Positions 50,298 through 57,519 of a DNA stretch of 64,000 nucleotides are shown here, piece after piece (the first letter of the stretch is position 1; every line of letters begins with the position of its first letter). The notes below the pieces were generated by a model. That model saw nothing but the letters and a program-made list of their open reading frames with translations. It did not search any database and was not told the origin of the DNA. The position numbers were made by a program, and so were the translations under genes. Origin of the DNA: an uncultured Atopobiaceae bacterium (GTDB lineage: Bacteria > Actinomycetota > Coriobacteriia > Coriobacteriales > Atopobiaceae); contig CALUHH010000011.1 in the NCBI GenBank assembly GCA_944320385.1, positions 1 to 64,000 of the forward strand, written 5' to 3'.

Positions 50298-50888
50298 CTA
50301 GTCTGCGCCGCCCCCCGAGCGGAACTCGGCGAGGAGCGCGCGGAGGTAGCGGCGAGCGGCGGCGGTAGCGGCGCCGTCAGGCATGCCCGGGCCCGAGGCG
50401 AGGCCCACCGTACCGTAGGTCATGATCGCGGCGAGCTCGTCGGCGTCGGGCGCCGACGCGCCGCGCGAAGCGGCGTCGGCCTCGAGCGCGGCGCGCAGGT
50501 GCGGCCGCACCGCCTCGCACATGGCGAGCGAGAGCCGGTCGTGGAGGGCGCCGTGGCCCTCGGCGTGGAAGTACGCCTCGTGCGGGAAGGACGCGTGGCC
50601 CGCCGCGAGGGAGACGGCGCGGTCGAGCCTCTCGTCCAGCGAGGGGCCCTCCTCGTCCAGGATGGCGTTTATCCCCTCGGCGCAGCGGCGGGCGTAGTCC
50701 CCGATGGCCTCGGCGAACATCTTCTCCTTGGAGTCGAAGTAGTGGTAGGCGAGCCCCGGCGCCACGCCGGCGGCGCGCGCCACGGCCCGCACGGACACGT
50801 TGTCGTAGCCCTCCTCGGCGAAGAGCCTCATGGCGCACGCCAGCAGCTCGCGCCTGCGCTCCCCGGGGTCCATCACGGTTCTGGTCAC
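50298..50888 (-). CDS. TetR-family regulator
   Basis: A 196-residue TetR regulator: residues about 8-55 carry the helix-turn-helix (VSVRAVARAAGVAPGLAYHYFDSKEK region) and the rest the ligand domain. The GTG at 50888 is preferred because AGGAGGT lies 8 nt upstream. Its own promoter and that of the methyltransferase downstream on the same strand share a TTGAnCATTGnTCAA dyad, which supports autoregulation and control of the methyltransferase. Confidence 0.88.
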   Translation of the reverse strand: MTRTVMDPGERRRELLACAMRLFAEEGYDNVSVRAVARAAGVAPGLAYHYFDSKEKMFAEAIGDYARRCAEGINAILDEEGPSLDERLDRAVSLAAGHASFPHEAYFHAEGHGALHDRLSLAMCEAVRPHLRAALEADAASRGASAPDADELAAIMTYGTVGLASGPGMPDGAATAAARRYLRALLAEFRSGGGAD

Positions 50889-50924
50889 GGCGGCCACCTC
50901 CTCGTGACGGATGGTACACCTCGA

Positions 50925-50940
50925 TTGAACATTGGTCAAC
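50925..50940. promoter_or_regulatory. TetR operator at the tetR gene
   Basis: TTGAACATTGGTCAAC, same TTGAnCATTGnTCAA pattern as at 50238-50253. Confidence 0.65.
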
Positions 50941-50976
50941 AGTGAGGAGCGCAGAGAATCCTCGCCCGTCCGGCCC

Positions 50977-51389
50977 CACACCCCACCACCACCCGCGAAC
51001 GAGGGCGAAAGGACAGCAGCCCATCTGCCGTAGCGGAGTGCGCGCCGCCGCGAGGAACCGTCCCGACCTGCGCGCGTCCAGCTCCCGGCAGGCCATGCCC
51101 AGAGCGTAGGCTGTGTATGCGCAGCGCTGCGAGGGACAGACGGCGTAGCCGGAGTGTGCGACCGCCGCGAAGGGCAGACGGCGCAGCCGGCTGACCTGAG
51201 CCGGGAGCGACACGTAGGCGGAGCTGGCCGGCCCGAGCCGCGGAGCATACACAGCCGGAGCGGCGGGCATGGCCGTGAGTGGCGCTTTCCGCGCAGGGCG
51301 GGGCGGTTTCCGAGCCGTGCGCGCAACGGAGCGGAGGCAGGTGGGCTGCGGTCGACCCTCGACGGGCAGCGGGTGGTGGTGGGGTGTGA
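50977..51389. repeat. Large imperfect inverted repeat, about 410 bp
   Basis: The outer 20 nt are perfect complements (CACACCCCACCACCACCCGC at 50977, its complement ending at 51389). Further matched words follow inward in order: GCAGCCCA, CTGCC, TGCGCGC, CCTGCGCG, GGCCATGCCC and GGCTGTGTATGC (51109-51120) with its complement at 51243-51254. The arms are about 155 nt and roughly two-thirds identical. The centre (51125-51235) holds two GGG(A/C)CAGACGGCG(T/C)AGCCGG units. No supported gene lies inside; the rest of the gap to 51459 is unremarkable. Confidence 0.8.
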
Positions 51390-51459
51390 GTTATTGGCCG
51401 ATCCTGCTCGGCTTAGGCGACAAAAACCCTTATCGGCAACTCGGACTTTCGTAAGACTT

Positions 51460-51906
51460 TCATGCCCAGCGACGCAGCGTCGGCAGCACCGCGCCGAGGA
51501 GCGAGGCCGCCTCGTCAACGGTCCAGCCCATCGCCTCGGCCATGCGCGGGGCGCAGTCCTCGATCATCTCGTCCATCGTGGTCTCGTAGGTGTAGGCACC
51601 GTTCTCATAGCACCAGCGGCAAAAGTTCTCGGCCTCGGAGCCGTCGGCCTCGTGGCCGTGCTGGCCGGGGCCGGTGAACATCATGCCGCAGCTCTGGCAG
51701 TAGTGCTCGGGCATGTCGAGGAGGGCGGTCACGGGCACGTCCAGCTCGCGGGCGATGAGCTTGAGCATGTCGATGCCGGGCTCGGTCGCCCCGCATTCCC
51801 ACCGGCTCACCGCCTGCCTCGTGATGTAGAGCCGGCGCGCCAGCTCCTCCTGGGTGAGCCCGCGCTCGCGGCGCAGGCGGGCGAGGGCGTCCTTGAGCAT
51901 GATCAT
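51460..51906 (-). CDS. XRE regulator with zinc-ribbon domain
   Basis: A 148-residue protein: residues 1-60 are a Cro/CI helix-turn-helix (LTQEELARRLYITRQAVSRW), then a zinc-ribbon domain with CQSCGMMF near 77 and FCRWCYENG near 103, as in the putative zinc-ribbon (PF12674-like) family. AGGAG precedes the ATG at 51906; a second ATG two codons later is possible. Likely a small transcription regulator; target unknown. Confidence 0.82.
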   Translation of the reverse strand: MIMLKDALARLRRERGLTQEELARRLYITRQAVSRWECGATEPGIDMLKLIARELDVPVTALLDMPEHYCQSCGMMFTGPGQHGHEADGSEAENFCRWCYENGAYTYETTMDEMIEDCAPRMAEAMGWTVDEAASLLGAVLPTLRRWA

Positions 51907-51987
51907 CGGGGGCTCCTCTCGTCTGGGTCCTTCTCGCCCATTGTCCCGGAGGTCGGGCCGCCCGTCGAGAAACAAATCGTTGCGCGG

Positions 51988-52371
51988 CTACCCGCCGGCG
52001 ACCTCCCGCTGCACGCGCTTGGGCAGCCTAGCGAAGACGAGGTCGTAGCTCATGTCGCAGAGGTCGAGCACGAACCCCTCGGGCAGGTCTGCGTCCAGGT
52101 CGATCGAGACCCACGTGCGACCGTCGGAGTAGTAGCCGGGCAGCACCGCGCCCGGGTGCTCGGCGCGCAGCTCCAGGATGCGGTCGGGGTCGCACTTGAG
52201 CGAGAGCAGGTGGCGCCCCGCGTAGGGCGGCTTGGCGTCGGGAGAGGCGACGAACTCGCAGGCGAACTGCCTGCCACCAACCCAGTACACCATCCAGCCC
52301 CACTTCTCGTGGAGGGCCTTCGTGGCGCCGGGGCGCGAGAGCAGGCGGGCGTCTATGCGCGAGAGGTCCAT
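51988..52371 (-). CDS. MmcQ/YjbR-family protein
   Basis: A 127-residue MmcQ/YjbR-like protein (ALHEKWGWMVYWVGGRQFAC; YAGRHLLSLKCDPDRILELR; PGYYSDGRTWVSIDLDADLP). The family has a small double-wing-type fold sometimes called DNA-binding; its role is unclear. GAGGAGG lies 6 nt before the ATG at 52371. It lies upstream of, and on the same strand as, the zinc-ribbon XRE gene. Confidence 0.85.
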   Translation of the reverse strand: MDLSRIDARLLSRPGATKALHEKWGWMVYWVGGRQFACEFVASPDAKPPYAGRHLLSLKCDPDRILELRAEHPGAVLPGYYSDGRTWVSIDLDADLPEGFVLDLCDMSYDLVFARLPKRVQREVAGG

Positions 52372-52485
52372 GGCGTGCCTCCTCAGGTCGGGCCCATGCT
52401 CCCGATTATACCGGGCGTGCCGCTGGTGCCGACGCACCCCCATGGGATAATGGGGGCGGCCGGGGCGCGGGCGAAGGGGGCTCCC

Positions 52486-52881
52486 ATGGCCGCCGACGCC
52501 CGCCAAGAGAGGCTCGCCGACCTCAGGCGGAAGCGGGGGCTCTCGCAGGAGCAGCTCGGCTACGAGCTCGGCGTCTCGAGGCAGACGGTGTCGAAGTGGG
52601 AGCTCGGGCAGTCCTACCCCGACTTCCAGAGGCTCGTCCTGCTGTCCGACTACTACGAGATGAGCCTCGACGAGCTCGTGAGGGGCGTCGACGTGGGCGA
52701 CGTGCGCGCCCTCAACGAGTCCGAGAAGCAGATCTCGTCGATCTACTCCGACGTCGAGCGGGGCAAGGAGGCGGCGCTCAGGGCCTGGCGGGCATTTCTG
52801 GTCGTCGGGAGTGTCATCCTGGTACTTTTTGCCCTGGTGGTGGCCTACGGGGTTCTTAGCGGGGGCCTCTTCGTAAGGTAG
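52486..52881 (+). CDS. XRE regulator with one transmembrane helix
   Basis: A 131-residue protein with an N-terminal Cro/CI helix-turn-helix (LSQEQLGYELGVSRQTVSKW, residues about 19-38) and a C-terminal hydrophobic helix (FLVVGSVILVLFALVVAYGV). AAGGGGG precedes the ATG. Divergent from MmcQ. Target unknown. Confidence 0.85.
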   Translation: MAADARQERLADLRRKRGLSQEQLGYELGVSRQTVSKWELGQSYPDFQRLVLLSDYYEMSLDELVRGVDVGDVRALNESEKQISSIYSDVERGKEAALRAWRAFLVVGSVILVLFALVVAYGVLSGGLFVR

Positions 52882-53026
52882 GGCAACGTCGCTCCGCCAG
52901 TTCACAAGCGAGACCAAGACGAAGTTCGTAGAGGTTGTCACAGAGACAGCCACCGGGTCTGTGCGCACCAATGACCGGACGCCGAGAGCATAGCCTCGGC
53001 CGAGCTTCCTTTACTTTCGTTTAGCT

Positions 53027-53102
53027 GGGCTCAGCCGACTATCGGTGAGCCCATGCTATCTACCTCTTACCATACAGTTATAGGCTATATTCAGCCGATT
53101 AT
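53027..53102. promoter_or_regulatory. AbiE promoter region with hairpin and TCAGCCGA repeats
   Basis: A hairpin GGGCTCAGCCGA-CTA-TCGGTGAGCCC (two stems with one bulge, 53027-53052) and two direct TCAGCCGA(C/T)TAT words (53031 and 53091). The second is preceded by its partial inverse GGCTATAT. TGTATACT at about 53103 would be the -10. The repeats suggest binding by the AbiEi antitoxin. The rest of 52882-53131 is AT-rich, with no other feature. Confidence 0.55.
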
Positions 53103-53131
53103 TGTATACTCATTACAAGAGAGGAGACAGT

Positions 53132-53665
53132 ATGAAGCTCATGGAAGCTCAACGTCGCTTTGCCCAACTTGAGCACGTCAAGAATGCGTATCGCTCTCGC
53201 GACATCGGACTTCTGCTCGAAGAACGGGGAGAGAAGCTCAGGAGCACCATCAGACGTCTGACGGACGTCCGCATCATCGAGCGCGTGGCGCGTGACCTGT
53301 ATTGGCACCGCACCACCGCATCGACTCGATACCGGCCTGTCGAAGAAATTGCAGCGCTGCTACGAATTGGCAGCACCTGCTATGTGGGGATGGAAAGCGC
53401 CGCATCGCGCTGGGGAATCATCTCGCAAATTCCCGTAGACCGACTCACGGTTGTGACGTCTGGACGGGAGGGCATCTTCCCCACCCCGTTCGGCACCATC
53501 GAGTTCATCCACACTGCCGCCGATGCGCTCGAAATCATGACAAACACGGTCGACGCCCCCGATAGCCCCCTGCGCCTGGCCACAAAGCGCTACACCGTCA
53601 TCGGTCTCAAACGCGCTCGGCGCTCTCTTGACCTTATTGACGAAAAGGAGCTGGCGGATGAATAG
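53132..53665 (+). CDS. abiEi: AbiEi-type antitoxin
   Basis: A 177-residue protein with the AbiEi/COG5340 layout: an N-terminal winged helix (RSRDIGLLLEERGEKLRSTI; IIERVARDLYWHR) and a C-terminal antitoxin domain (IGSTCYVGMESAASRWGIIS; VVTSGREGIFPTPFGTIEFI). It overlaps the toxin gene by 8 nt. GAGAGGAG precedes the ATG. AT-richer than the surrounding genes, which hints at transfer. AbiEi proteins repress their own promoter by binding inverted repeats. Confidence 0.85.
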   Translation: MKLMEAQRRFAQLEHVKNAYRSRDIGLLLEERGEKLRSTIRRLTDVRIIERVARDLYWHRTTASTRYRPVEEIAALLRIGSTCYVGMESAASRWGIISQIPVDRLTVVTSGREGIFPTPFGTIEFIHTAADALEIMTNTVDAPDSPLRLATKRYTVIGLKRARRSLDLIDEKELADE

Positions 53666-54551
53666 AGATACGTTTCCTGCATTCGCGCGCGAAGTCGCGC
53701 GGCGACACCAGCTTGAAGCCCTGCTCCCCGTCGTAGAGAAGGAGCTTCTCCATTACGACATCCTTGCCGCCCTCGACACCTCGGGATGGCTGGACCGACT
53801 CGTGTTCCAAGGTGGCACCTGTCTAAGGCTGTGCTACGGAGGCGTGAGATATAGCGAGGACCTTGATTTCACAACCCCAGAAGAGCTGAGCGAAGTTGAT
53901 CTCGCTGGATTTGCCGATGCACTGTCACGCGCGCTTGACGCGCAATACCATCTTGGCGTACGCGTCAAGGAGCCGACATCAATCAAGGCGTTCGACGGGG
54001 ACGGTATGCTGAAACGCTGGCAAATCATCGTGAGCACCGCCCCTGAGCGACCCGATCTCCCCTCTCAGAGAATTAAAATCGAAATCGCGCACATTCCCTC
54101 CTACGATGTCGTGCCACGCCTCCTATCCATCAACTATCCCGAGCTACCCCAATCGTTCGCCAACATGCTCATACGCTGCGAGAGCACCGACGAGATTCTT
54201 GCCGACAAGCTCATCTCGTTCGCCAACGCGACGCACACGCCTCGCTATCGCGACCTGTGGGACATTCCTTGGATTATCGGGGCTTGTGGATGGCGCGCCG
54301 CTGAGGTCGCAAGCATGGTGAGACGCAAGCATGGAGACTACGGATGCGTGCCGCAGCTACTGGAGCTTCTGGAATCTGGGCGCGCGCGATCCATCGAACT
54401 GGCGGCATCGGAGGAGTTTGTCCGCCAGATGCAGCGGTTCGTCCCGCACAACTCTTTCGAAACCACGCTTGGCCGCAAGGGATACGCTGAGGCATTGGCG
54501 GCCCGTATCGAGGAGACATATGCCGTCACGATACGCGAGATTCAATCGTAA
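53658..54551 (+). CDS. abiEii: AbiEii-type nucleotidyltransferase toxin
   Basis: A 297-residue nucleotidyltransferase (DUF1814/COG2253) with the motif GGTCLRLCYGGVRYSEDLDF near residue 51, containing the GG and the metal-binding DxD-like EDLD; KIEIAHIP and DEILADKLISFANATHTPRYRDLWDI near 188 complete the family signature. In type IV toxin-antitoxin systems such as AbiE this enzyme blocks growth, giving phage abortive infection. AT-richer than the genome average and with almost no CTTCTCG motifs nearby. Confidence 0.87.
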   Translation: MNRDTFPAFAREVARRHQLEALLPVVEKELLHYDILAALDTSGWLDRLVFQGGTCLRLCYGGVRYSEDLDFTTPEELSEVDLAGFADALSRALDAQYHLGVRVKEPTSIKAFDGDGMLKRWQIIVSTAPERPDLPSQRIKIEIAHIPSYDVVPRLLSINYPELPQSFANMLIRCESTDEILADKLISFANATHTPRYRDLWDIPWIIGACGWRAAEVASMVRRKHGDYGCVPQLLELLESGRARSIELAASEEFVRQMQRFVPHNSFETTLGRKGYAEALAARIEETYAVTIREIQS

Positions 54552-54620
54552 AGAATAACTATAGGCGACCGGGAGCGGGCAGCCGGCGACGACCCGCCCC
54601 CTCACCTTCAAGTGGCCCGC

Positions 54621-55736
54621 CTACCCCCCGTGGGCGACGCACTCGATGCGCATGGCGGCGTAGGCGGCGGCCACGCGGGCGTAGCGCGCGGGGTCGTAGC
54701 CGACGCGGTCGATCTCGGCGACGTCGTGCACGTCCTTCTCGCGCCCGCTCGCGACCTTGGCGGCGCGGACGGACTCGAGCGTGGCGCAGCCGACGACGGC
54801 GCCGGTTGGCAGTGCGCGCCCCTCGAAGAGGTCGCCCTCCGCGACGCCGGGGACGACCGCCTCGAGCAGGGCGTCAAAGCCGTCGGTCGCCAAGAGCGCG
54901 GCGTTGCGCTGGTGCAGATTGCGGCCCTCGAAGCGGAACGGGCAGAAGCTCACGAGAACGCCATCGACGAGCGCGTGGGTGCCGTAGTCGCCGCGGCTCC
55001 CGTTGCATCCCAGGCTGAGCGAGTCGAGCGCGGGGTCGTACAGGCCCTCGGCGGCGAGCCATGCGCGCACGGCCGGCATGTCGCCCAGGCGCACCGAGAC
55101 GTCAACGTCGCCGTGGAGCCTCCCGGAGTCGCGCCCGGAGGCGACCCAGGGGACGAGGCCTCCCTGGAGCCAGGCCCTCCCGGCGAGGCCGTGGGCGGTC
55201 AGCACCCGCAGGGCGGCCGCGCGCGCCCGCTCGAAGGGAGCTCCCCCACGGGCGCCCTCGTCACGCCCGCCGAGCGGCAGCGCCATCACGGCCTCCCCGT
55301 CGTCGCCGGAGACCTCCCGGAAGCCGAGCCGCTCGTAGAGGCGCGCGGCGGGGTTGGAGCGCTGCACCGAGAGCGACAGCGCGGGGCAGCCGAGCTCGGA
55401 GCACCGCTCGACGAGGGCGGAGAGCAGGGCGGTCCCCAACCCGCGGCCGCGATGGCCCGGCAGGACGGAGACGGCGAGCTCCGGCACGCCGTCCCCCGCG
55501 AAGCCGTAGCCGCGCATGAGGCGCGCCCAGGCGGCCCCCACGACCTCGCCGCCCTCCTCGGCGCAGACGGCGACGTCGCCGGTTCGGCCGAAGCCCTCGA
55601 CGTAGGCGCGCAGCGCCGGGTCCGCGGTCACGGAGCGCGGCGGGCGCGGCTCGCCCGGCTCGGTGTGGATCGCCTGGTACAGGAACGCGTCCAGCAGCCC
55701 GTACTCGCCGGGCAGCATCTCCCTGATTTTCGACAT
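54621..55736 (-). CDS. GNAT acetyltransferase fused to a nucleotidyltransferase-like domain
   Basis: A 371-residue fusion. Residues about 1-155 are a GNAT acetyltransferase, with the acetyl-CoA loop LPGHRGRGLGTALL near 92 and NPAARLYERLGF near 127. Residues about 170-371 resemble a minimal nucleotidyltransferase of the antibiotic adenylyltransferase type: LQGGLVPWVASGRDSGRLHG then DVDVSVR (DxD near 212) and FEGRNLHQRNAALLATDGF. GGAGGGAC precedes the ATG. Acetylation plus nucleotidylation suggests modification of an antibiotic or sugar, but this is inference. A decayed copy of its 3' end lies near 57300. Confidence 0.8.
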   Translation of the reverse strand: MSKIREMLPGEYGLLDAFLYQAIHTEPGEPRPPRSVTADPALRAYVEGFGRTGDVAVCAEEGGEVVGAAWARLMRGYGFAGDGVPELAVSVLPGHRGRGLGTALLSALVERCSELGCPALSLSVQRSNPAARLYERLGFREVSGDDGEAVMALPLGGRDEGARGGAPFERARAAALRVLTAHGLAGRAWLQGGLVPWVASGRDSGRLHGDVDVSVRLGDMPAVRAWLAAEGLYDPALDSLSLGCNGSRGDYGTHALVDGVLVSFCPFRFEGRNLHQRNAALLATDGFDALLEAVVPGVAEGDLFEGRALPTGAVVGCATLESVRAAKVASGREKDVHDVAEIDRVGYDPARYARVAAAYAAMRIECVAHGG

Positions 55737-55934
55737 AGCTGTCCCTCCATCCGATAGAGAAAGCGTCTGGCGTCATCGGCTAGAGGTATGTCGTCATGTG
55801 TTGCCTCCTCGGGAGGGGACGATTGGGGTGATTCTACCCACGACGAGACCCATGGATGCGCGAGGACGGGAGGGCGCCCGCGGGAGGCTCCCGCGGGGCG
55901 CCCGGCGGCCTCGTCGGTTCCGGCGGGGCCGCGC

Positions 55935-56216
55935 CTACCCGCGGCGGCCCCGCCCGATCGCCCAGAACGCGAGGAGCACGACCGCTCCGCCCGCGACGGC
56001 GAGCCAGCCGCACGGCGGCGCCCAGTGCGACGGCGCCCGCGACCCAGAGCGCCGGCAAGATAGCCGCCGTCCGCTCCGGACGGGCGAGGCGCCCCAGGGC
56101 GAAGGGGCCTGCGATCGCGGCAGTAACGGCAGGCTGCACGTGTTCGTGAGCAGGAGAATGATTTGGACGTCGGGCAGGGCCCCCCGGGTTTTCCAGTTGC
56201 AGCTCGAGCACCGCGC
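55935..56216 (-). pseudogene. Decayed copy of the XRE membrane regulator
   Basis: In two frames the minus strand reads KTRGALPDVQIILLLTN, then after a large deletion and frameshift GPFALGRLARPERTAAILPA and LWVAGAVALGAA, with AVAGGAVVLLAFWAIGRGRR. These match LPDVQSMLLLAN and GSFALGRLARPTWAAAVLPA / LWVAGAVALGAA / LLAFWAIGRKRR of the intact gene at 58769-59605. It lacks most of the helix-turn-helix and the middle domain. The remaining parts of 55737-56329 hold no supported gene. Confidence 0.75.
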
Positions 56217-56329
56217 TCTCCGCCCCTCACCCACCCCGTATGCCCGTCCTCAAACTCTGGCGAGAAGGTAAGCTTGAGAACACATACTGGACGCATGCAT
56301 CCAGCGGGCAGAAAAGAAAGGGGGAGCCT

Positions 56330-57112
56330 ATGGCGTCCTATGACTTCGACGGCGAGAGGTACGAGCGGGCCTCCGCCCATCAGCGTGCGTGGGGCGGCGA
56401 CCTCATGTCCCTTCTTGACCTCAAGGGCAACGAGCGTGTGCTCGACTTGGGGTGCGGCGACGGCGCGCTCACGGAGCGGCTCGCTAGGCTCGTACCCGCG
56501 GGCTCGGTCCTTGGGATTGACTCCTCTGAGGGTATGGTCGCTACAGCCAGAGCCCACCATCAGGCGGACAATCTCGGCTTTTCCCTCATGGACATCACGG
56601 ACATGAGCTTCGAGAACGAGTTCGACGTCGTGTTCTCAAACGCCGCGCTTCACTGGGTGCACGACCACGATGCCCTGCTCGCGGCGGCACATGGGGCGCT
56701 TCGGAGCGGTGGCTGCATACTGTGGGACTTCGCCGGTGAGGGCAACTGCCAGACGTTCTTCTCGGTCATCCGCGAGGTCATGAGCGCCAAACCCTGGTCG
56801 GAGCTCTTTCAGGGCTTCACATGGCCGTGGTTCATGCCGTCACGCGACACCTACGAAACTATGGCCGCCGACGCCGGCTTCTCCAGGCTCGAGGTAACCG
56901 ATCTTGTCCGCGACCAAGTCTTCCCCACGGCAGAGGCGATGGTCGCTTGGACTGACCAGCCGTGCATCGTTCCCTTCCTTGCTGCGCTTCCCAAGAGCGA
57001 GCGCACGGTCTTTCGCGACGAGGTGGTGCGACGTACGCTGGAGAGGGCCGGGCGGCCAGATGGCACCTGTTTCGAGTCCTTCAGGCGCATCCGCGTGTAT
57101 GCGATGAGATGA
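56330..57112 (+). CDS. Class I methyltransferase, Tam-like
   Basis: A 260-residue SAM-dependent methyltransferase. Motif I VLDLGCGDGALTERLARLVP near 42, GIDSSEGMVATA near 66 and SNAALHWVHDHDALLAAAHG near 105; the latter and the length resemble trans-aconitate 2-methyltransferase. GGGGGAG precedes the ATG at 56330. It is isolated between two decayed gene copies. Substrate is inference. Confidence 0.85.
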   Translation: MASYDFDGERYERASAHQRAWGGDLMSLLDLKGNERVLDLGCGDGALTERLARLVPAGSVLGIDSSEGMVATARAHHQADNLGFSLMDITDMSFENEFDVVFSNAALHWVHDHDALLAAAHGALRSGGCILWDFAGEGNCQTFFSVIREVMSAKPWSELFQGFTWPWFMPSRDTYETMAADAGFSRLEVTDLVRDQVFPTAEAMVAWTDQPCIVPFLAALPKSERTVFRDEVVRRTLERAGRPDGTCFESFRRIRVYAMR

Positions 57113-57176
57113 GGTGACGCCAAACATCATCTCAGATGTTATGGACGCATCGTCGTACGTTTTATACCGGCGCTCA

Positions 57177-57220
57177 TGTGCCTCTCAAATCTGGAGTGCA
57201 TTCCGGATTTGAGAGGCACA
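57177..57220. terminator. Strong hairpin downstream of the methyltransferase
   Basis: Arms TGTGCCTCTCAAATC and GATTTGAGAGGCACA, extended by GGA/TCC with one bulge, around GTGCAT. No U-run follows, so it may be a repeat rather than a simple terminator. Confidence 0.7.
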
Positions 57221-57299
57221 TACCACTGAAGCCGACATGGCACCCTCATAAAGATGTATGTCCCCAGCGTCGACATCGGCAGGACTCTGACAGGCCCCG

Positions 57300-57385
57300 G
57301 TGGCCCACACCCGCCCTCCATGAGCCGTGCACTCGATGAAATGGCCTCGTAGGCGGCTGCCACGCTGGCGTGGTGCATGGGGCCG
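57300..57385 (-). pseudogene. Relic of the GNAT-nucleotidyltransferase 3' end
   Basis: On the minus strand AGCGTGGCAGCCGCCTACG...CATCGAGTGCACGGCTCATGG aligns with the end of the 54621-55736 gene (CGCGTGGCCGCCGCCTACG...CATCGAGTGCGTCGCCCACGG). The peptide VAAAY is kept but the frame then breaks. The remainder of 57221-57438 holds no supported feature. Confidence 0.55.
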
Positions 57386-57438
57386 CGACCCAGGCGGGTA
57401 CCCAAAGCCGATAGAGCCCGCGCAGTTGTCAGCGCTGC

Positions 57439-57501
57439 CTGAATTTAAGGTGTAACTGAAATTCAGGACGTATTCATGCATAGTTTCAGGTATACTCGAA
57501 A
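57439..57501. promoter_or_regulatory. Promoter dyads of the DUF4143 ATPase gene
   Basis: CTGAATTT...AAATTCAG (57439-57466) and TTTCAGGTATACTCGAAA (57484-57501), the latter matching two dyads at 32593 and 32633. TATACT inside the second could be the -10. Confidence 0.6.
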
Positions 57502-57519
57502 CAAGAAGAGGAGGCCTAT

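Noticed and set aside
50977..51389. RNase P RNA, tmRNA or another known structured RNA
   Set aside because: I could not match the conserved cores of these RNAs; the dominant feature is an inverted repeat.
51154..52881. A long plus-strand frame reaching into the XRE gene
   Set aside because: The upstream part is antisense to the MmcQ and zinc-ribbon genes; only the part from 52486 has a ribosome site and a domain.
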